This document shows, piece after piece, positions 13,732-20,663 of a stretch of DNA of 61,506 bases. This DNA is from a virus. Where the stretch lies: the IMG/VR virus record IMGVR_UViG_3300025570_000016, positions 1 to 61,506 of that record. One strand, given 5' to 3'. Every line of letters begins with the position of its first letter. The first letter of the stretch is position 1. The translations under genes were made by a program, and so were the position numbers. Below the pieces are notes generated by a model. It worked only from the letters and a program-made list of their open reading frames with translations. It did not search any database and was not told the origin of the DNA.

Positions 13732-14688
13732 TCATCTTAAAGTCTCCGCTCTAAGGCTTCTTGTGTACAAGTGACTCAAGTTACCAAATCGGTCAACGAA
13801 TGGTTTCACTGCGTGGTTAATTTTACGCGTCATCAACATCTTTCTGAAATGCTTTGATAACTCCATAACCTCAGACACCTTATCTGCGTCGCCATTGTAC
13901 ATCATCATGAGAATTGGTTTCAACTTGCTTAGAAGACCTCTATGCGTTCCATTTGGCTTATTCACCGCGTAGTTAACAATCTCATACATCAATCTGTATC
14001 TAAAGTTCAAATCAGCTACACTCTTCACCCTACTCGGCAATCTAAACTCAATCCTATTGTCATCAATACGGCATACTTGGTATTTGTGATGAGTACTAAT
14101 TCCGTCCCACTCAGACCGGCATACATCCATGAAGATGTTTGACTGACACCACGTTCTTCGCAATCTGAATCGGTATAGCGCGTAGATGATTCCACTGAAT
14201 GGTCTAATTGCGTCAGCTAACTCTTCTCCGCTCATCCCTTTAACCGCTAGGTTAATGTGACCCCCACATTCGATGTCTGACGGCGAGAATTGGTCATCAA
14301 TGACATGCTTCGCTTCGCTGAACATATTGAAGATTTTGTTCCTCCAAACGGATTTGCCAATCAACGGAAGTACATTTGTGATAGCTTCAACACCACATGA
14401 CCCGTCAGTCTCAAAGTGACTGAGCAAAGGGTATTCCTTGACCGCATTACGATGAAATGTGTTCTTCTCAATCTCAAAGCCAATAGTAAAACGCGACTCA
14501 ATCTCTCCCTCATCAGTTACATTGGTAGTTAAATTCATTTCATTGTGAGGTAAATGCTTTAGGTCATATTGGAATGGTGTTTTGTCAAACATCCTATAAG
14601 GCAATCCATTGCGCTTTGCCCACCCATAAGATAGCATTCGACCGCGGTCCTCATTGCCCTCAGTAGTGTAAGTGATTTGTGCATTCAT
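13732..14688 (-). CDS. Amidoligase-family enzyme (ATP-grasp-like COOH-NH2 ligase)
   Basis: The 318-residue protein has the family pattern: GFEIE (70-74), DGSCGVEAIT (95-104), CGGHIN (141-146) and RIEFRLPS (212-219), matching the metal/ATP-binding Glu, Asp and Arg positions of the amidoligase_2 type. Such enzymes form amide or isopeptide bonds on peptides or metabolites. Family gene neighbourhoods pair them with class II amidotransferases and gamma-glutamylcyclotransferases; this phage carries those as a fusion at 10343-11410. Hammerhead ribozymes lie directly before and after the gene. The real target is unknown. Confidence 0.82.
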   Translation of the reverse strand: MNAQITYTTEGNEDRGRMLSYGWAKRNGLPYRMFDKTPFQYDLKHLPHNEMNLTTNVTDEGEIESRFTIGFEIEKNTFHRNAVKEYPLLSHFETDGSCGVEAITNVLPLIGKSVWRNKIFNMFSEAKHVIDDQFSPSDIECGGHINLAVKGMSGEELADAIRPFSGIIYALYRFRLRRTWCQSNIFMDVCRSEWDGISTHHKYQVCRIDDNRIEFRLPSRVKSVADLNFRYRLMYEIVNYAVNKPNGTHRGLLSKLKPILMMMYNGDADKVSEVMELSKHFRKMLMTRKINHAVKPFVDRFGNLSHLYTRSLRAETLR

Positions 14689-14713
14689 AATCTATGTAGT
14701 TAATGGTTTAAAA

Positions 14714-14764
14714 TCCGTTTCGACCTCTTGGTCTCATCAGCGCAGGACACTACCTGCGGACGGA
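14714..14764 (-). ncRNA. Hammerhead ribozyme, type III (copy 1)
   Basis: Minus-strand core in order: TCCG (14764-14761), U16.1 14760 and C17 14759. Helix I is CGCAGG (14758-14753), loop TAGTGT and CCTGCG (14746-14741). CTGATGA is at 14740-14734, helix II GACC/GGTC with loop AAGA at 14733-14722, GAAA at 14721-14718 and CGGA at 14717-14714. Predicted cleavage is between 14759 and 14758, 70 bases before the amidoligase ATG. All catalytic residues of the hammerhead consensus are intact. Confidence 0.93.
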
Positions 14765-14765
14765 A

Positions 14766-14793
14766 CAGAAAATCCGTTATAACGGATTCTCTG
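14766..14793 (-). other. Palindrome hairpin abutting hammerhead copy 1
   Basis: An eleven-pair stem around TCCGTTATAACGGA (two G-U pairs) ends one base before the ribozyme. It lies in the gap after the 229-aa gene. Same layout as 13699-13724. Confidence 0.7.
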
Positions 14794-14807
14794 CATCATC
14801 TTAGTGA

Positions 14808-15497
14808 TTAGCTCCATATACCAATTGCTCTGATGATTTTCAATGAGTCAGCTTCAAATTCATCCTTAATGTATTGAGGCACCTTGTCTGCGTCTCCGTC
14901 AATTGTCCATTGAGCATCATCGTATAGCTTCACTACAACTCCAATTCCGTCTTCGAATAACTGCCCGTTAACAATGTAAGATTTGATAACCTTACTTGTA
15001 GTTTCCTCAGCATTTGCTTCAGCGCTCGCTTCAGCGGTAGCTTCAGCAGATTCCTCTGTGCTTACTACCTGCGCATCATCTCCGCTTTGCTCAGCCTTGA
15101 TAAACTTGATAAGATTAGCAATTGAGCGCGATGCAGTTACGTTCCCTGAATTCTCCATGGTTGTACATTGTCGCTTGTATTTCGATACAATGTTTTGGTC
15201 TTCCACAACAACCTTACCCACTCTGTTTTGGTCAGCAAAGAATGAATACTTCCACCCGAAGATATCCATAGCGAATTCTTCTTTGGTCATCACAATACCG
15301 GCATACTCAAAGCACTGCTTTCCCTCAGGCGATTTAAACCATTGGTAGGTCAGGTGCACCTTTTTAGCTAGCTTGATTTTCTTGTCGAATGCAGTCACGT
15401 CATTAGCATTCAATTCATTCAATAGAGCAACTGCACCATTGAATTCCGCTACATTGCTTTCTAGCAATTCAGCTACATTTGTGTTTAATGTTCTCAT
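14808..15497 (-). CDS. Unknown first gene of the early arm, 229 aa
   Basis: The N-terminal half is helical, with a SPEGKQCFEYAGIVMTKEEF region. A low-complexity Glu/Ala/Thr linker follows (about 143-168), then a compact C-terminal domain with strands (SYIVNGQLFEDGIGVVVKLY). I do not recognise a family. As the promoter-proximal gene next to the putative origin, and in the same unit as the amidoligase, it could be a host-takeover protein or an amidoligase partner. Confidence 0.7.
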   Translation of the reverse strand: MRTLNTNVAELLESNVAEFNGAVALLNELNANDVTAFDKKIKLAKKVHLTYQWFKSPEGKQCFEYAGIVMTKEEFAMDIFGWKYSFFADQNRVGKVVVEDQNIVSKYKRQCTTMENSGNVTASRSIANLIKFIKAEQSGDDAQVVSTEESAEATAEASAEANAEETTSKVIKSYIVNGQLFEDGIGVVVKLYDDAQWTIDGDADKVPQYIKDEFEADSLKIIRAIGIWS

Positions 15498-15547
15498 AAT
15501 CAGTAGTTTAAGTGGTTATCGCTCGGGGTGTATCCCCAACCGCACAG

Positions 15548-15579
15548 CTAAGATACGTCTAATTCTCGTATAAAAAAAC
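15548..15579 (-). promoter_or_regulatory. Possible leftward early promoter
   Basis: TATCTTAG at 15555-15548 (minus) is one base from the TAnnTTTG consensus; the -33 region (GTTT at 15579-15576) is weak. A promoter is expected here because the 229-aa gene starts at 15497 and nothing is encoded upstream on this strand. Confidence 0.4.
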
Positions 15580-15600
15580 TATATGCAGATTATTTATACA

Positions 15601-15970
15601 TTATTTTGACAGAATTTGTACAAGCGCAGTAAACACGCAATATGCAGCGCGGTGTATTTGGGGCAATTTATTTGGGGCTAATTTGGTCGGGCGGGGGCAA
15701 TCTCTTATGTGCTGATATGCAATATTGAGATTTGTCTTTGGGGCAAAGACATGGAGCGCAGTGAATACGCGGTAGAATCCGTTATAACGGAACACGTAAA
15801 ACGTGGACGGACGGGGGACGGGGGACGGACGGACGGGGGACGGGGACGCGTAGCAAAACGTCAAAAAATCCACATGCGCAGGACAAAAGCACACCCCCAC
15901 CCTTGAAAAAAAAATCGGTTTCGTTCGAGGGTGCGCGCGCGTGCGGCGGGGGGGAACCCACAACCTACAC
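15601..15970. other. G-rich repeat region between divergent arms, putative origin
   Basis: About 400 bases have base composition unlike the AT-rich genome. Features are three copies of TTTGGGGC (near 15657, 15671 and 15737), two near-identical 16-mers (AGCGCAGTAAACACGC 15623-15638 and AGCGCAGTGAATACGC 15755-15770), tandem GGACGGGGGAC-type units at about 15805-15847, one palindrome TCCGTTATAACGGA (15778-15791), a hairpin CACGTAAAACGTG, and an alternating GC run near 15930. Open frames here have no coding character. The position between the divergent arms, iteron-like repeats and DnaA-domain proteins suggest an origin. Confidence 0.5.
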
Positions 15971-15999
15971 ATATCTAAAAATTTTTGTATCTTTACCCC

Positions 16000-16152
16000 A
16001 TGTATGAGATAGAACTACAGAATAGAATTAAGATAGGTTTTTGCTTAGGCTTTGGTATATACCCAAACGATAAGGATTATAACTTCTCGGAGTACATTTT
16101 ATATTTAGGATTAATTAGTATACACATAAAAATTTTCAGGGATGAACTATAG
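16000..16152 (+). CDS. Small conserved-looking phage protein, 50 aa
   Basis: The frame ATG 16000 to TAG 16152 encodes 50 residues with an IKIGFCLGFGIYP strand pair, an acidic turn, then YILYLGLISIHIKIF. This pattern (short beta-hairpin protein ending in an YLGLI strand) recurs in many phages as small unknown proteins. Its end overlaps the next ATG (16142) by 11 bases. A TATCTTTA element at 15988-15995 lies only five bases upstream, so a leaderless message is possible. Confidence 0.6.
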   Translation: MYEIELQNRIKIGFCLGFGIYPNDKDYNFSEYILYLGLISIHIKIFRDEL

Positions 16153-16330
16153 TGGATTAAAAGTAAAGGACGGTCGATTGATTAATGATAGACCAACAGG
16201 TAAAAGCGGTATTGAAGAGGCTTCAGAAATTCGCAAGGCTGTAAAGATGAACGAGAAGGCAAATGTTATTGCTAACGGAATAGAAAAAGCTGAAATGCGT
16301 AAGGATATGCGCAACATGTTCGGCAAATAA
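16142..16330 (+). CDS. Small unknown protein, 62 aa
   Basis: The 62-residue, basic and charged protein (GKSGIEEASEIRKAVKM, then a Lys/Met-rich helix) has no family I recognise. It is followed by a clear terminator at 16384. Confidence 0.6.
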   Translation: MNYSGLKVKDGRLINDRPTGKSGIEEASEIRKAVKMNEKANVIANGIEKAEMRKDMRNMFGK

Positions 16331-16383
16331 CATCATTGTGTTTGATGGTTGAATTGATTGGGTAGTGACTTTCAATTCGTAAG

Positions 16384-16407
16384 AGAGGGGTTATCCCCTC
16401 TTTTTTT
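16384..16407 (+). terminator. Rho-independent terminator (plus strand)
   Basis: A seven-pair stem AGAGGGG/CCCCTCT with loop TTAT (16384-16401) is followed by a T-run to 16407. It separates the two small genes from the groEL unit. Confidence 0.9.
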
Positions 16408-16488
16408 GTTTATGCTTTGACAATAGTCGTCATAAATAGTTAATATTATGATGATTTAATGACAACTTTAAAAACGTAAAATATTGGT

Positions 16489-16507
16489 TATCAATTACTT
16501 TGATAAT
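16489..16507. promoter_or_regulatory. Operator-like dyad, copy 2
   Basis: TTATCA, six bases, TTGATAA, followed by TAATGATAACTTT, matches the dyad at 5901-5919 in sequence and spacing. A TTTG at 16500-16503, inside the dyad, could serve as the -33 element for a weak TTAATTTG at 16525-16532, so a bound protein would cover the promoter. Downstream, 16537-16585 is AG- and AT-repeat low-complexity DNA. Confidence 0.55.
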
Positions 16508-16629
16508 AATGATAACTTTTTACTTAATTTGTAGTGAATAAAAAAAGAGAGAGAGAGATATATTATATATATATATATAGAGCGACCCTAACGAATCAAT
16601 AGTTTATTACTTTATTAAAAAAGATTTAC

Positions 16630-16637
16630 TATCTTTG
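16630..16637 (+). promoter_or_regulatory. Promoter -7 element for groEL-phoH-groES
   Basis: TATCTTTG lies 22 bases before the chosen groEL ATG and is followed by the late leader AAATCAAATCAAAT. The -33 region is only TTTA-like. Confidence 0.65.
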
Positions 16638-16659
16638 TGTGAAATCAAATCAAATAACA

Positions 16660-18270
16660 ATGAATCAAACAGGATACACTCCGAAAGATTTACACTTCGA
16701 TAAGGAAGGTAGAGAAAAACTATTCAGCGGTTTAGATAAAATTGCTACCGCTGTGAAGAGCACACTTGGTCCTCAAGGTAACACGGTGCTTATTGAATCA
16801 CAAGAACATACTCATGGGATGACTGTCACCAAGGATGGTGTAACTGTAGCGAAGTCAATTGCTTTGCTTGACCCTGTGGAGAATCTAGCAGTCAGAATCA
16901 TGAAGGAGGCTTCGGAGAAGACTGCTGTATCTGCGGGTGATGGAACGACTACAGCTATTGTTCTATCTGAGGCTTTGGTAAACGCAGGTGTTTTATGCAT
17001 TGATGAAGATAATAATAAAACTGCTGTTTTCAGGGAGCTAGTTAAAGCAACTAGTCATGTTGTGGACAAGTTAAAGAAAATGAGTAAGCCTGTTACTGAT
17101 AAGAAGCTAGCTAGTGTAGCTACTATATCGGCTAACAATGACCCTGCGGTTGGTAAGATTATTGCTGACGTGTATAAGGAGGTTGGTTCAAATGGTATCG
17201 TTACCGTTGAGCGCAGTCAAACTGCTCAGACCTACTACGAGACTACTAAGGGTATTAAGGTTGACAGGGGCTATACCTCTAACTTATTCATTAACAATCA
17301 CAAGAAGGACGAGTGCATACTCGAGGATACTTATGTCTTGGTTAGTGACGCTGAGATAAGTAACGTGCTACAGATTGAGAATGTTCTCAAGCCTATCATT
17401 ACTAACAACAGCAAGCTGCTTATTATTGCGCCATGCTCTACTAATGTGGTAAACACGTTGGCCGCTAACGTAATGAAGAACGGCTTAAAGATATGCGTGA
17501 TACAGCCGCCGAACTTTGGCTACAAGCAGCACGAGCTGATGAATGATATTGCATTGTCTGTTGGGGCTACCTACTACAGTGAGAAGACGGGTGATGACCT
17601 GAGCTTAATTACCGCGGATGACTTGGGTAAAGCCAAGAAGGTTATCGTGGGTAGAAACCAAACAATTGTCATCAAGGATGATGAGGTGGTGTCAGAAGAA
17701 TCTATACAGGAGCGTGTAGAGCAATTACAGGACGCTCACGAGCTTTCAATGAGTAAGGATGAGAAAGAGTTCATTCTGTCTAGGATAGCGTCTCTAACGG
17801 GCGGAATCGGCGTTATATACGTAGGTGGTAACACTGACCTAGAGCAGAAGGAGTTGCATGACCGTGTTGACGATGCTGTATGCGCAGTTCGCTCAGCTAC
17901 CGTCGAGGGTATACTACCGGGAGCGGGTATGTCTTTAGCTTACATTGCCGAGAACATCGAACTGAATCATGAGTGGGGTGCTGACAAGTTCTCTGCCTAT
18001 GAGATGCTTAAGATAGCTTTAAAAGCTCCTGCACAAACAATTCTTGAGAACGCGGGTCTTAGTTACTATGAAATGTATAGTGAGGATAAACCGAAAAAGG
18101 GGTACGGGTATGACGTTAAAAATGGCAAGCACGGTAACCTAATGAGCATGGGCGTTATTGACCCAATGAAGGTTACTAAGAGTGCGCTTCAAAATGCTGT
18201 GTCAGTAGCTGTCACACTTCTCAGCACCAACGCTATTGTGACAATGGCACGTAGCTATGAGACCAAGTAA
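16660..18270 (+). CDS. groEL: Phage-encoded chaperonin GroEL (Hsp60)
   Basis: The 536-residue protein covers all three GroEL domains: LGPQGN (36-41), the nucleotide-binding GDGTTT (93-98), intermediate and apical domains, then RVDDAV (equivalent to RVEDAL with the catalytic Asp) and GILPGAGMSLAYIA. The C-terminal Gly-Gly-Met tail is absent. It folds proteins in an ATP-driven double ring with GroES. ATG 16660 is chosen over GTG 16639, which almost abuts the -7 element. The stop overlaps the phoH ATG. Few phages carry groEL; here it probably folds capsid or ejection proteins. Confidence 0.96.
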   Translation: MNQTGYTPKDLHFDKEGREKLFSGLDKIATAVKSTLGPQGNTVLIESQEHTHGMTVTKDGVTVAKSIALLDPVENLAVRIMKEASEKTAVSAGDGTTTAIVLSEALVNAGVLCIDEDNNKTAVFRELVKATSHVVDKLKKMSKPVTDKKLASVATISANNDPAVGKIIADVYKEVGSNGIVTVERSQTAQTYYETTKGIKVDRGYTSNLFINNHKKDECILEDTYVLVSDAEISNVLQIENVLKPIITNNSKLLIIAPCSTNVVNTLAANVMKNGLKICVIQPPNFGYKQHELMNDIALSVGATYYSEKTGDDLSLITADDLGKAKKVIVGRNQTIVIKDDEVVSEESIQERVEQLQDAHELSMSKDEKEFILSRIASLTGGIGVIYVGGNTDLEQKELHDRVDDAVCAVRSATVEGILPGAGMSLAYIAENIELNHEWGADKFSAYEMLKIALKAPAQTILENAGLSYYEMYSEDKPKKGYGYDVKNGKHGNLMSMGVIDPMKVTKSALQNAVSVAVTLLSTNAIVTMARSYETK

Positions 18271-18926
18271 TGGACAACAAGAAGAAGACACCCCCAAAGG
18301 GGAATGTACGGTTTAACGTAAGCTTATCGGCAGAGCAGAAGAAGGCCAAGGAGAATATTATAGCTCATGCGTTCAGCTTTGTTGTAGGTAAGGCAGGGTC
18401 GGGAAAGACCCTCCTTGCTGTACAAGTGGCTTTGGATATGTTCTTCAAGCGTCAGTACAATAAGATAATCATTACTCGGCCAACCATCGCCACTGAGGAC
18501 AATGGATTCCTGCCCGGCAACGAGAAGGAGAAGCTAGAGCCGTGGCTTGTACCTATTATGTCTAACATGCGTAAGGTGTATAACAAGCCTGACAAGATAG
18601 CTAAGATGGTTGAGCAGGAGGAGATTGAGCTAGTGTCACTAGCACACTTCCGTGGACGCACCTTTGACAATGCTGTGGTTATAGTGGATGAGTTTCAGAA
18701 CCTCACCAAGGCGCAGTTGCGTATGGCACTAGGTAGGCTAGGGAAGGACTCGATAATGATTTTCTGCGGGGACAATCAACAGATTGACCTAGGGGATGTA
18801 AACAACTCAGCGATACAAGAGCTTGCAAAGATAAAAGATAGCGACCATGTGTTCAAGGTTATCCTAGAGGACAACCACAGGCACAAAGCTATTGACGATG
18901 TACTTAAACTTTTAACAGGATACTAA
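18270..18926 (+). CDS. phoH: PhoH-like ATPase
   Basis: The 218-residue protein has Walker A GKAGSGKT (40-47), TRPTI, a FLPGNEKEKLEPWLVP segment, VDEFQN (Walker B, near 140) and a GDNQQIDLGD motif. The PhoH family is common in marine phages, and it is an ATPase linked to RNA metabolism or phosphate stress; its phage role is unsettled. It lies between groEL and groES with 1-base overlap and no gap, so it is cotranslated. Confidence 0.95.
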   Translation: MDNKKKTPPKGNVRFNVSLSAEQKKAKENIIAHAFSFVVGKAGSGKTLLAVQVALDMFFKRQYNKIIITRPTIATEDNGFLPGNEKEKLEPWLVPIMSNMRKVYNKPDKIAKMVEQEEIELVSLAHFRGRTFDNAVVIVDEFQNLTKAQLRMALGRLGKDSIMIFCGDNQQIDLGDVNNSAIQELAKIKDSDHVFKVILEDNHRHKAIDDVLKLLTGY

Positions 18927-19184
18927 ATGAAACCAATAGGAAAATATATTGCAATCAAAAAGGTTAAGGAAGAGATAACCACCAAGTCAGGACTACTTCT
19001 CTCAGGAGATGATGTCGATGGTATAAGATACAAGAAAGCAACAGTCGCTGAGTCGGGTACTGACGTAACTGTAATCAATAAGGGAGACACGATTTACTAT
19101 GACAGCAGAACGGGTTACACCATGTTCATTGAGGACGAGCAGTTTACTATTATTCAGGAGCACGATGTCGTTGTTGTCGTATAG
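18927..19184 (+). CDS. groES: Co-chaperonin GroES (Cpn10)
   Basis: The 85-residue protein starts MKPIGKYIAIKKV, then TTKSGLLLSGDD (mobile-loop region), VINKGDTIYYDSRTGY and a strand ending in VVVVV, a complete Cpn10 barrel slightly shorter than bacterial GroES. It follows phoH directly. Its 3' end overlaps the convergent winged-helix gene by 35 bases. Confidence 0.93.
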   Translation: MKPIGKYIAIKKVKEEITTKSGLLLSGDDVDGIRYKKATVAESGTDVTVINKGDTIYYDSRTGYTMFIEDEQFTIIQEHDVVVVV

Positions 19185-19584
19185 ACTTATTTAGATTCTT
19201 TATAAAATTTCGATACACCTTATCGGTGTATTTAACATTCTTAGCGAACATAGGGTTTGCTGATTGGCTAGTGGGGATTTCTTCCCCACTTAGTTTTTTA
19301 TAGATAGAGGTGCACACTCTCTTAGCCTTGTATGACAGAACGTATACCGCCTTGGTAGGGCCGTTACGTTTTCTGAAGGTCTGTATCCATCCCTTGGCGT
19401 GTAGCCTGTCAAACCTTTTATCCTCCCAACTTAGTAGCTCATCAAACTCATTGAACTTATCCTTAGTGAAGTATCCTTCTGAGTTTAAGAATAATATTAC
19501 ATCAAGGTCTGACTGTGTTAGGCCGTACTTAGCTTTTATGAAGTATCGTATTACTCTCCAATACTTTAGGTAGTCATTATTCAT
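19150..19584 (-). CDS. Winged-helix (MarR-like) transcription regulator
   Basis: The 144-residue protein has a helix-turn-helix at residues about 18-60 (YGLTQSDLDVILFLNSEGYFT) followed by a wing reading WIQTFRKRNGPTKAVYVLSYKAKR, the MarR-like pattern, and a basic C-terminus. ATG 19584 is chosen. It is the only minus-strand gene in the right arm, transcribed from a promoter that faces the plus-strand promoter across a perfect palindrome (19602-19617). It could repress itself and switch early and late transcription. Confidence 0.75.
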   Translation of the reverse strand: MNNDYLKYWRVIRYFIKAKYGLTQSDLDVILFLNSEGYFTKDKFNEFDELLSWEDKRFDRLHAKGWIQTFRKRNGPTKAVYVLSYKAKRVCTSIYKKLSGEEIPTSQSANPMFAKNVKYTDKVYRNFIKNLNKSIRQQRHRAPE

Positions 19585-19598
19585 TCGATTTAATTTTG

Positions 19599-19620
19599 TA
19601 GATTTGTAATTACAAATATA
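19599..19620. promoter_or_regulatory. Divergent promoters sharing a 16-bp palindrome
   Basis: The plus-strand -7 TAGATTTG (19599-19606) and minus-strand -7 TATATTTG (19620-19613) face each other. Between and within them is the perfect palindrome ATTTGTAATTACAAAT (19602-19617). One dimeric regulator bound here would cover both start regions; the winged-helix gene next door is the obvious candidate. Confidence 0.75.
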
Positions 19621-19626
19621 GTAATT

Positions 19627-19911
19627 ATGAAACAACCTAGTAAGCAGAATAAATTAACTAGAGTGAGTAAGAAGATAGAGTCTTTAAAAAAGAAGTTATC
19701 GAACCCTGACACAGCATCCTCTAAGGTAAACGCTTTAAGCTCAGAGCTTAAGGCTAATAAGAAGAAGTTAAAAGATTTAAAAGGTGGTGGAAAAGGAATA
19801 ATAACATACGCAGGACCTAGGAAGACAGGTTTTGATAAGGCGTGGCAGAAGAGAACTAATGACCTAGCAAGTGTGTGGAACGGTACATACGTATCTAAAA
19901 AGAAGAAGTAG
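19627..19911 (+). CDS. Basic coiled-coil protein, 94 aa
   Basis: The 94-residue, very Lys-rich protein has a heptad helix (about 10-52), a GGGKG hinge and a C-terminal part with an ITYAGPRKTGFDKAW segment and a Lys tail. It starts the structural region, so it may be a DNA-associated virion or assembly protein. No family is recognised. Confidence 0.65.
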   Translation: MKQPSKQNKLTRVSKKIESLKKKLSNPDTASSKVNALSSELKANKKKLKDLKGGGKGIITYAGPRKTGFDKAWQKRTNDLASVWNGTYVSKKKK

Positions 19912-20391
19912 ATGACTAATATACCTGAGGGAACAAAATTTCACGGAGTAGCATCATTTGTAGACACCACCAATAGAGGGTCGGTATCCGCTAACGCTAT
20001 GCGTGACGCTTATACTATTGAGGATATAGGCTCGGCTGTAGACACTTATATTATTGAGAATGGTATAACAAAGCTTATACCTGAGTTTATAACTATAGGT
20101 CCTGACACTACTACAGTGTACACAGGTAATAGGAATATAGTGGACCTTGATTGGGTAGGCGGTTCAGGTGTTCATATATTTCAGCTACCTGCCGCAGACG
20201 CTATTCCTTATAGAGTTATACGTATTGTAAATAATTCAACGGTTACTGCTAATGATAAGGTTCACGTCTCACCTATAGTTCCTGAAACGGTTGATGGAGA
20301 CCCGTACTATGTACTTAACAAACCCTACAATGGGGTGGCAGTATGGTCTGATGGAACTAATTGGACAGTAATACAAGCTAAGTCAACTTAA
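19912..20391 (+). CDS. Probable virion surface protein, 159 aa
   Basis: The 159-residue protein is strand-rich, with repeated Thr/Val strands and an ending VWSDGTNWTVIQAKST typical of the trimeric tips of phage surface or fibre proteins. It abuts the previous gene with no gap. Decoration or fibre role is inferred from composition. Confidence 0.6.
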   Translation: MTNIPEGTKFHGVASFVDTTNRGSVSANAMRDAYTIEDIGSAVDTYIIENGITKLIPEFITIGPDTTTVYTGNRNIVDLDWVGGSGVHIFQLPAADAIPYRVIRIVNNSTVTANDKVHVSPIVPETVDGDPYYVLNKPYNGVAVWSDGTNWTVIQAKST

Positions 20392-20404
20392 AATAATTTT
20401 TAGC

Positions 20405-20412
20405 TATCTTTG
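20405..20412 (+). promoter_or_regulatory. Promoter -7 element
   Basis: TATCTTTG lies 18 bases before the ATG of the 72-aa gene; the -33 region is poor. Confidence 0.6.
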
Positions 20413-20429
20413 TATAAAATAATAGTATT

Positions 20430-20648
20430 ATGAAAAAGCAAGGTTACAATTCAAGATTAGATGAATCATTAGGAGCTAAGAACGGTAAGAAGTCACAGTC
20501 AATGAAAGATAGACGTGATGAGTCAAAGGCTATATCAAAGAAAGACTACGGCCACGCATACGGTGGAGACCACTCAATGTCTTACGAGCACCAATGTATT
20601 AAGGACCGCAAAGTAGGAGCACACCTAGGAGCTATAATTAAAAAGTAA
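20430..20648 (+). CDS. Small basic phage protein, 72 aa
   Basis: The 72-residue basic, Gly-containing protein begins MKKQGYNSRLDESLGAKNG and has a DYGHAYGGDHSM segment. Similar short basic proteins occur in structural regions of marine phages. Function is unknown; it may be packaged in the virion. Confidence 0.65.
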   Translation: MKKQGYNSRLDESLGAKNGKKSQSMKDRRDESKAISKKDYGHAYGGDHSMSYEHQCIKDRKVGAHLGAIIKK

Positions 20649-20663
20649 CAATACAACTACCAA

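Noticed and set aside
15805-15850. Tandem GGACGGGGG units considered as a CRISPR-like array
   Set aside because: The units are about 7-13 bases and directly tandem, with no spacers of constant length and no cas genes.
15601-15972. A 123-aa minus-strand frame and a 65-aa plus-strand frame in the G-rich region
   Set aside because: Composition (Pro/Arg/Thr/Cys-rich), no leader, and the frames arise from the GC-rich repeats. I treat the region as noncoding.
16639-16659. GTG start for groEL giving seven extra residues
   Set aside because: The GTG is two bases from the -7 promoter element, so it would lie at or before the transcription start; ATG 16660 fits GroEL N-termini.
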